Below, one piece after another: positions 56,079-64,000 of a DNA stretch of 64,000 bases. A program made the translations under genes and the position numbers. The DNA is taken from NCBI GenBank assembly GCA_043228905.1, contig JBHGNT010000021.1, forward strand, positions 10,850,001 to 10,914,000, read 5' to 3'. The notes beneath the pieces are model-generated. The model was not told the origin of the DNA and searched no databases. It worked only from the letters and a program-made list of their open reading frames with translations. The first letter of the stretch is position 1. Each line of letters starts with the position of its first letter. This DNA is from Azolla caroliniana (taxonomy: Eukaryota > Polypodiophyta).

Positions 56079-56091
56079 TGGCACGCCCGGT
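56079..56091 (+). other. Primer-binding site of element G
   Basis: TGGCACGCCCGGT starts 6 nt after the predicted LTR end. It differs from the TGGCGACC site of gypsy-1/2, so G would use another tRNA, not identified. Confidence 0.55.
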
Positions 56092-56342
56092 TACAGCTGT
56101 GAGTGCACAACGAACTTCGTTGAAGGTAACCACTAGCCGCCGTTACGGCGCCCCCTCGCACCACGAGGTCTCGGCCACCTGCCCGATGCCAAGAGCCAGT
56201 CGAAGGAACTTCCGACTCGGCGGTCACTGACCAATCCTTTCCTGAGCAATCAGAGGCTTCCCCAGTGCAATCCTCGCCACCGGACACTTGATCGCGAGTT
56301 GATTCACCACCAAAACCCCCGCCAAGCCCTCCGGAGGTCAAT
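56092..56342 (+). other. Element G leader / start of gag, decayed
   Basis: A Pro/Ser/Glu-type coding look with stops, equivalent to the first 200 residues of gypsy-1 gag. No clear start codon could be chosen. Confidence 0.35.
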
Positions 56343-57733
56343 CAACCGGAACTAAACCCTTTCCCGATGCTACCAGAAGACCCAGAGTACGAAATCATGT
56401 CGTACCCATACCCACGATACACCGATGGACCAGACGCGGAGTCACACATCCGTGCCTTCATATCCACGTGGCAGGCCAACCACTCAACGCACCGCCTCAC
56501 GCCGGTTGAAATCGATGCCTCAAAGATTGCCGACTTCACACTCTCCCTCGATGGACCGGCCGCACGATGGTACTCTCACCTCGAAATAGGAGAGGCCACC
56601 ACTTTCCAAATCGTGGCACAAAGTTCCTTGAACTTTTTCATCGCAAGGTGCCTAAATGGGAACTGCTCCGGCAATTCTTCTCTATATGCCAAGAACTGCA
56701 CGAAACAGTCGCGCAGTTCACGATCCGGTTCCAGGATCTCTACAGACAAGTGGCCGATGATGTCTCGGCACAACATATACCGGACACTTTCCTGTCCAGT
56801 TTACGAGAGCCTCTCCGAACGACTCTCGCACTTACAAATTTCGCCAACCATACTATCGAACAAGTCATAGCGCGGGTTCTCGCCCTTGATCGGACCCAGC
56901 ACGGCGCGGCCTTCTCGATGACATCCTTACAAAACGCTCTTCCCCAAGAGGACAATCGCTTTCGCCAAGCTCTCCAATGCACAACGTGTTCAGGATCAGG
57001 GCACTTGGCTCTCAAATGTCCCCACCGACCATAGTGTCCGATCTGTCAGTCTCGAGCTCACACTGTCGAGCAGTGCGAATATAATATGGTGAACCGCACA
57101 ACGGCGGCACCGGTCCGCTAGATCGAGCCAAGAAATACATACTCTCGGTAGGACGAGCGATATGCCTATCGAGACCAGGATAACGACCAACCGCGATCCC
57201 TGGATTGACGGCGCCGAGACGACGACTACCGACGTGATGACCGCCGTGATCACTATCGCGATGATCGGCACGATGATTATGCTCGATATGATGACGATCG
57301 AGATGACCGGTATGACCGATGGAACTCGCGCAATGATCGGCGAAAGAGCAATCGCAACTCACGCAACAATAGAAGACATAATGACAACCGCCGACGGGAC
57401 GCTTCTCAAAATGACCAGCGCCACTCCAACGCACCTCGGACCAACCCACCACCAAACGAGACTGGGAATCAACAGCAACAGCTTCCACACACAGACCGAG
57501 CGGACACCAGCAGCTCGGCCAACGTGACGTGTTTTAAATGTAACCAACCAGGCCACTACGCCACGCAATGCCCAACAACCGACCGTGGCAAAGCACCCGC
57601 AGTGAACAGTATCATGGCCGATGTTCAAACCGTCACTACCCGGAGTAAAGCGCAGACTACACAATGACAAATCCAGGATGAAGTTCATCAGGCAGCAAAA
57701 GAATGGATCGACACGGCCAATAAAAATAATGCC
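56343..57733 (+). pseudogene. gag: Element G gag remnant
   Basis: The capsid part reads YPYPRYTDGPDAESHIRAFI and SKIADFTLSLDGPAARWYS, then shifts frame near 56610 and continues (ELFHRKVPKWELLRQFFS, FLSSLREPLRTTL). Zinc knuckles follow near 56980-57090 (CTTCSGSGHLALKC; then CPICQSRAHTVEQC after a TAG at 57034). There is an Arg/Asp/Asn-rich linker and a third knuckle CFKCNQPGHYATQC near 57535. A TGA at 57665-57667 replaces the Trp of the gypsy-1 KEWETQ segment (TGG to TGA). Confidence 0.82.
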
Positions 57734-60700
57734 GTGCGAATGCAAACTGACATGAGAGACGGGCCCAGTGGAGCACCACAAACCTCAGTATCATCCACGT
57801 CGTCGGAGGACGACCAGCTATGGGATGCTCTTACCAACTCCCGCATCTCGTTGCCCCTACATAAGTTGTTACCACTCATGCCGAGATTTCGGGACACCCT
57901 GGCTGCACTCCAGGCCAATACTAAGCCCGTAATGCCACCGATTCACCTCAACAAACCAGGCACAGGTCCACCACTCATGGATTCTCAGAACCCAGCCGTG
58001 AAAATCATCATTAAAGGAGAAGACTTGCACGAATGCATCATAGACGGCGGATCTGGCGTAAACGTTATTAGCGAGACAACTTGTCACAACCTCGGCCTAA
58101 ATCAATGGGAACCGTGCCCCTTTTGGCTTCGGATGGCCGACACCCGCTTCGTTCGCCCCATTGGTTTAATCCGCCACCTCGACTTCACACTCAGAGGCCA
58201 CATGTTCACAATCTCGGCTGTCGTGCTAAGACTAGAGACACAAGGCGCCTACCCAATGTTACTAGGTAGACCATGGTTGTGTACAACAAATATCAAGCAG
58301 CATTGGCAACGCAACATGATCTCGTTCCGCCGAGGCAAGACAAAGGTCCGAATTATCACGGAAGAACGCGTCCCTGCGGTCCTCAACACTTCGCCGTTAT
58401 ACGCGGAGGGGGTCCATATGCTCGACGGTTTGGCCGATGAGGAGGTCGATGACTTCCTAGAGGATCATCCCACGATCATCCCACTCTTCGAAATCAACGC
58501 CATACCAACCATCGAGCCACCTAAAGACGAAGAAGTCACGGAGGAATCACTGCCCCAAGATGAACTGGATCCAACCACAGTTGCGGAGCTACGCCATGCG
58601 CGGGATGCTTTCGAATGCAAGCTCGCCATTTCACAACGGGTCAAAGCATCAACATTGGAAACGATAAACCTGGCTCGGATGAGAATCCTCGTACATTACA
58701 AATTGCGAATAATCTACCAACCGGGGAACGGGCATCCCTCGTACGATTGCTCACCGACTACCAAGATGTTTTCGCTTGGTCTTACACCGATATGAAGGGG
58801 CTGGACCCTCAATACTACCAACATCAAATCCACCTCTTACCCGACACTCGGCCGGTTCAGCAAAGGCGCTACAGGATGAACCCCAACTACGCCGCTAAAG
58901 TTAAAGAGGAAATCGACAAACTACTCCGAGTTGGTTTCATTCGCCCTGTCAAACGAGCCACGTGGTTAAGCCCAATCGTAGTCGTCCCAAAGAAGAACGG
59001 AAAAATCCGAGTCTGCGTCGACTATTGGAAGCTTAACGCGGCCACGGTGACCGACGGTTTCCCTCTCCCATTCACAGACAACGTCCTCGACACGGTAGCA
59101 GGCCACAAATGCTATAGTTTCCTCGACGGGTTCAGCGGCTATAACCAGATAAGAATGCACCCGGAGGATCAGGAGAAAACCGCATTCGTCACAGAATGGG
59201 GTGCTTTTGTGGCAGAAGTAATGATGTTCGGTCTAAAAACGGCGCCGGCTACATTCCAGCTCATCATCACCGAAATCTTTCACGACTACATCCCGACGTT
59301 CATGCAAGTCTTTCTCGACGATTTCGCCGTGTATGGCCATCAACGAGAACACATGACCCAGCTGCGACTCTCTCTCGACCGATGTCGCCAGGCTCGATTA
59401 AGCTTAAACCCGGCGAAATGCGCATTCTTAGTCACTAGCGGCAACCTTCTCGGCCACATTGTCAGTCAAGAAGGCATCGCTATGGACCCGGATAAAGTAA
59501 AGACCATCCTGACCGCCCCCACACCCTCGAATGCAAAGGCATTAAGCCGATTTTGGGGACAAATCAGGTGGTACAGCCGAATGATACGGCATCTGGCCGA
59601 TTTTGTGACACCTTTACACGCGTCAGTCCATCGCCTTCCCTTCCAATGGACGTCAACCGAGGACACGGCTTACCAAACCTTGAAACTATTGCTCTCACAT
59701 GCCTCGGTGGTCCAGCGCCCGGTTTGGTCCAAACCATGCCATGTCTTCGTGGATGCCTTAGACATCGCCATCAGAAGCGCCCTGATACAATGTACACTCC
59801 CGAATTGGTATAGGCCCGTGTACTACGCCAGCCGACGACTGTCAACCGCAGAAAAGAACTAGTCCACCACTGAGCGAGAGGCCCTCGGTATGATTTATAG
59901 CATCAATAAATTCTGGCATTACCTCTTGGCTCGGAAGTTTACCTTTCACGTGGATCACTCAGCCCTTCTTTATTTGGTCAATAAACAAGCCCTAACCGGA
60001 CGGTTGGCTCGGTAGATGCTCCTACTCCAAGAATTTGATTTCCAGATTCAGCATCGACTCGGGGTCCAACACGCCGTCGCCAACTACTTGAGCCGTCTTG
60101 AATCATGGGAATCGGCGGAAACAACGTACGACGATTTACCGGATGCCAACTTATTTAACCTGACCACGATGCCAGACGATAACGAAGATGAATGGATCAC
60201 GGAGATGACCCATTTTCTCAGTACCGGCCTACCTCCCAAGCACATGCCCCTTGACGCGAGGAAACGCCTAGCAGTACACAGCCGGAATTTTTGCCTCATC
60301 TCGGACATTCTTTACCACAAAGGCTCGGATGGCATATGGCGCCGAGCGATTCGGCATTTCAAGAAGAACACCGTTCTTTAGGAGGCCCACCAGGGAGTAG
60401 CGGGGGGACATTACGCTGGGGATTCCACGGCAAGGAAGGTTTGGCAAAGCGGATTGTGGTGGCCGACAACGAAGAAAGATGCTCACAAGTTTTGCCGACA
60501 GTGCGATTTGTGCCAACGATTGGGGCAACCAATGGAACAATCACGGATGCCACACCAGTCGATTCTCCCGTTGGACCCATTTAAAAAATGGGGTTTGGAT
60601 TTTGTAGGCCCTTTCAAGCCACCCGCGGCCCGTACAGGGAATAGGTATATTATTGTGGCCACGGACTACTGCACCAAATGGGTCGAGGCTAAAGCTCTCC

Positions 60701-61508
60701 GAGACAACACGGCGGCATCCACAGCTAAATTCGTGTACGAGCATCTTTGGTGCTGTTACGGATGCCCAATCGAGCTCGTTAGTGACCAAGGTGGACACTT
60801 CATCAATCATATAATACGTGAGCTTACACACCACTACGCGATGGTGCACAAGAAAAGCACACCATACTACCCGCAGGCGAACGGCTTGACAGAATCGACC
60901 AATAAAATCCTCCAAACCATACTGAAGAAAATCGTCAATGAAAACAGGACCGATTGGGATGACAAGCTCCAGAGCGCACTTTGGGCATATCATACGACTT
61001 TCAAAACGAGCATCCAATCAACCCCCTTTCGAATGACGTTCGGGTTAGAAGCCGTGATACCCGTCGAGTTCCAAGTCCCGAGCCTCCGAGTTCAAGTCAA
61101 AGCACGGCTCCACGAAGCCCAATCCGAGCAATACCGTCTGGAACAACTCCACGAATCGGCGAAGATAGGATAGAGAGCATGGCCCAACTCGAACAACGCC
61201 AACGACATCAAAAAGGGCTGGAGAAGGAGCTCACCCTCGGCAAACCTGTTCTTCTTTTTCAAACACGACTCGGGTCAATGCCGGGAAAGTTAAGATTTCG
61301 GTGGACCGGTCCATTCTGGATTATCGACGAGTTCAACGGGACATTCCAGCTCGGCACACTCGCCAGCGACATTGTCAAGCGCTGGGCCAATGGTTTCCGA
61401 CTTCGACCATATCGAGGCACTACACCACTCAACCCGTTTTCCGAGCCGCACGACACAAACGAGCTTCGGGAGACCACCACGGAGGACGCCACGTGTCCCC
61501 CTCGATAA
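57734..61508 (+). pseudogene. pol: Element G pol remnant (protease to GPY/F-like)
   Basis: Protease IIDGGSGVNVISETT near 58040 and LLGRPWL near 58258. A frameshift near 58680 leads to reverse transcriptase at 58700-59862 (VCVDYWKLNAATVTD, Arg to Trp in the usual DYRKLN; VFLDDFAVYG). A TAG near 59861 and another at 60013 (TGG to TAG) interrupt RNase H. Integrase runs 60382-61173: finger with GGHYAGDSTARK and CDLCQRLGQ, core LDFVGPFKPP, VSDQGGHF and NGLTEST. A shift near 61165 precedes LRFRWTGPFWIIDEF. No chromodomain. Confidence 0.88.
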
Positions 61509-62008
61509 GGACCCACCCACTTTGAAATTAATAATGTAGGTAGGATTAACCATAGTTTAGCCGTCAATTAGCTACACCTACACCACCCACCTAGGCACCC
61601 ACAATTTAGGAGCACCCCTAGCCACCTCTCATTTAGTACCTATTTGAGGCCCATGCATAGCACTCGAAGCACCCCACTCACCTTCAGGACACGTGGCGCT
61701 AGTCACTTATTATGGCACCCACGCCTCAGAATATTCAGGATTCGTTTCTGGCACAAAAGTCTAGGAGTAAGATACTAAAAACGTTTCCAAAATGCAGCAC
61801 ATGCACAGAAGCTCATTATCGCTCCCAACCTCCATCGCTATCAAGCTCTGAAGCTCCTTCTCGCTCTCATCGCCCTAATCGCTCTTGCTCTCAAGCCCTC
61901 TTTCGCCCCCACAGCCCCTCCGCAACACCTCGCCTGTCATCTGTTCCTTCTTTGTCTCAACCTCCACTCATCACTCTGCCTCATTCTTCCACGCAGGCAC
62001 ACTCCATC
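61509..62008 (+). other. Element G spacer before ORF2
   Basis: Repetitive CACCCAC-type sequence, then TATTTGAG at 61641-61648, where relatives have TATTTAAA. An open frame from 61712 runs into ORF2 but is Ser/Pro-rich and unlike the relatives. There is no A-run. Confidence 0.4.
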
Positions 62009-64000
62009 ATGCCTCTCACTGCTTCATCAGAAACCCGCGCCTGGCTTCAGGAACGAGGAATGGAAGGTTACCTGAAGATCATCGATGCCCCCGCGCACCC
62101 GGACACCCAAGCAGTGGCTAGAAGTATTTCTCCCAAAGCCATCACCAACAACGTGCTTCGGGCTGCTTTGGACCTGCAACGGGGAGGCGACCATGATGTC
62201 AACATACCCCCGGAAACGAAGCTGAAAGAGTACTTCGGTGAGTACTCTGCCTCAGGGAAGGCATACCGCACGTATGGTGGCCCTAGCAGAGCTTTCGGGG
62301 AGATTGCTCGGATATTGATGGAGTATGCGTTCGTGCATACGAACCCGACGAGCATGCCACAGAACCAGGCCGCCATCATCATTAGCGCCTGTGAAGGGAA
62401 CAGAATCGACTGGGGAATCATCACAGGCGAAGGACTCCGTGCCGCCTTAACCTCACTCCAGTCAGGTAAGAAGACGTTCTCTTCTCTTCCTTCCCCTCGG
62501 GCACTCACGTCCCCACCACCACCACGAAGGAAGAAGGAGAAATTGGTTGCCCTCAGCCACGAAGCATGGGAAGAGCCAACACCGCCTTCACCTCCTGCCG
62601 CCAACCAAAACCTCACATCGGCATCACCACCCACCCAACCCCAACAAAAAAGGGCAGTTCCCTATACCTGCCAAGAATGGGAGGAGACAGGCACCGAGGA
62701 TAACACGACTGACGATGTCACCATTCGACAGCCAACGCTGCGTCCCTCGGTAACTCCCCCAGAGCCAAGCCCACGCCCCAACACTCAGCAGGCAGCACCA
62801 CCACGGCCCCTGAAAAGGTAGCAGGCGGAGGAAACGACACCACCGGCCCCGGAAGCCCAAACGCAGCCTTACAAGAAAAGACGACTCAACTGCGAGCCCT
62901 CGATTGAACAGAAAGGGCCACAACATGAGCAAGCTTTAGTTGTCAGCCAGAGCAACCTGGCCATCGTCCCTTTAGAGGCATCACTTAACCAGGGAAAGAT
63001 CGAGCATGGGCAGACAACGCAGATCTCGGAGGATGAAGTCATCGGTTATAAAGACCTCCCCGCGGAGGCATACGAGTTCAGTGCGCTGCTCCGCATCGGC
63101 ACAACATTCGAGCTGGTCGACTTCCTCGCCAGAGCACAAGTCGCGGCAGCCGCTCGAATGGCAGAAGAGCATGCTGAAACAAAAATGATTCAACGCGCGC
63201 TATTAGGTGAAATTGAGCCCAAGGACGATAGGGATCTACAAAAAATAGGGAGGAAGAAGCAGGCAAAACACGTCGCTCTCCTCATGGAGGTCCCCGAGCT
63301 GAAGACGGCCCTAATCGAGGCATATAGGGACCTGGATCACACTATGCAGGTAGCCAAAGACATGGCCCGAAAGATCAAAACAGCCCAACAACAGGGCAAG
63401 GTGGCTACGGAGTTATGGCACGTTGCGGAACGGAAACTGGCAGCCTGGGAGCAAAACCAGCCAGAACAGCAACTCTTGCACCTTCCGGCCCCGACAACCA
63501 AGGCACTCCCAGCCCCCTCCCCGAAACATAGCAACCAAGCCCCTCCAAGCATAATGATGATAGATGGAAGCACCGTCATGGATTCAATCCTGACAATCCA
63601 GGCCAGCACACTAACGGACTCGTTACAAATGGTCGATGCCTTCACAACAACCGAGTCGGTCACGCCCATGGAGAAGACAGAGACACCACCCCGTCCAACC
63701 AAGGAGGTGGCAACCCAAACAGAACCCCCGCTCCAGGATTACCGAGCGGAGCTTAAAGAAGAACAACGACGGACCGAGCAACACGAACAACGGCATCAAG
63801 ACGCTATGGCTCGCTTAAAAGAAGAAGCCTCGAAACGGATGGCTGAGCTTAAAGCCCAGGCCGAGCAAAGGTTACAAGAGCAAGCTGCAGTCAAAGAAGC
63901 AGAACTCAAATGCAAGTTGGAGGAATACGTGGCCACCATGGCAGAGAAAGAGAAGGAGGTCCTAGACCTACAGGCCGCACTCGACTATGCGAAAGAATGG
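62009..64000 (+). pseudogene. Element G ORF2, coiled-coil accessory protein, cut by the window end
   Basis: Starts MPLTASSETRAWLQERGMEG. The N-terminal domain has APAHPDTQ, YFGEYSASGKAYRTYGG, AFGEIARILMEYAFVH and IDWGIITGEGLRAAL. A Pro/Ser/Thr linker ends in a TAG at 62819-62821. The same frame then stays open to 64000 (393 codons): a helical part (LPAEAYEFSALLRIGTTFEL), a linker, and a strong coiled coil from about 63730 (RLKEEASKRMAELKAQAEQR). The end motif and 3' LTR are beyond the window. If the TAG is a single mutation, the rest is intact as far as seen. Confidence 0.75.

Larger units (their letters stand above)
55591..64000 (+). mobile_element. Gypsy element G, plus strand, continues past the window end
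   Basis: Same group as gypsy-1/2 by protein similarity: LTR, primer site, gag, pol, spacer and ORF2 in order. The 3' LTR is outside the window. It interrupts E gag. Stops and shifts are scattered through gag-pol. Coding bases differ in composition (more C-rich third positions) from gypsy-2. Confidence 0.85.

Overview
The window is nuclear DNA of a land plant and is essentially one nest of transposable elements; I found no gene that must be an ordinary host gene. The plant call rests on Ty3/gypsy and Ty1/copia LTR retrotransposons of plant type, including a chromodomain gypsy element and copia elements primed by initiator-Met tRNA. Spliced AT-rich coding remnants and AAACCCTA-type motifs fit this. 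The species is not identifiable from the sequence. A fern, lycophyte or bryophyte is possible but is only a guess.

The order of insertion can be read from target-site duplications (TSDs). The oldest layer is gypsy element D. Its integrase reads from bases 1-11 straight into 43084 once the intervening DNA is removed. Gypsy element C (12-43078) lies in D and is flanked by ATTTA. C is split by three things: (i) T, about 27.7 kb (4143-31878), AT-rich and carrying two tail-to-tail spliced gene remnants, the minus-strand one resembling a DDE-type transposase; (ii) copia element B (34168-39282); (iii) a 968-bp insertion with short inverted ends (39337-40304). T itself contains two young full-length gypsy elements: gypsy-1 (5809-15665, plus strand, TSD CCTAT) and gypsy-2 (18690-28740, minus strand, TSD ATAGG). 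Gypsy-2 sits inside an intron of the T gene.

Right of C, D resumes (43084-45515) and is cut by a minus-strand chromovirus E (from 45516). E's gag is interrupted by copia F (50069-55292, TSD CTACC) and then by another gypsy element, G (about 55591 to the window end, plus strand). LTR divergence agrees with the nesting: about 0.7% for gypsy-1, 1% for gypsy-2, 3% for F, 7% for B, and roughly 15% for C.

Gypsy-1, gypsy-2, C, D and G belong to one group of related elements without a chromodomain. Where complete, each has LTR - gag-pol (ORF1) - spacer with a TATA-like box - a second sense ORF (ORF2) - LTR. ORF2 encodes a protein with a conserved N-terminal domain, a long coiled coil and a conserved C-terminal motif; I recognise no function for it. 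Gypsy-1, gypsy-2 and C also share a 17-nt block directly before the 3' LTR in place of a polypurine tract. These accessory traits, and T with its transposase-like gene, are the most unusual content. Every coding region shows some damage. Gypsy-1 is the least damaged, and gypsy-2 is disabled only by five stop codons in otherwise unbroken frames.
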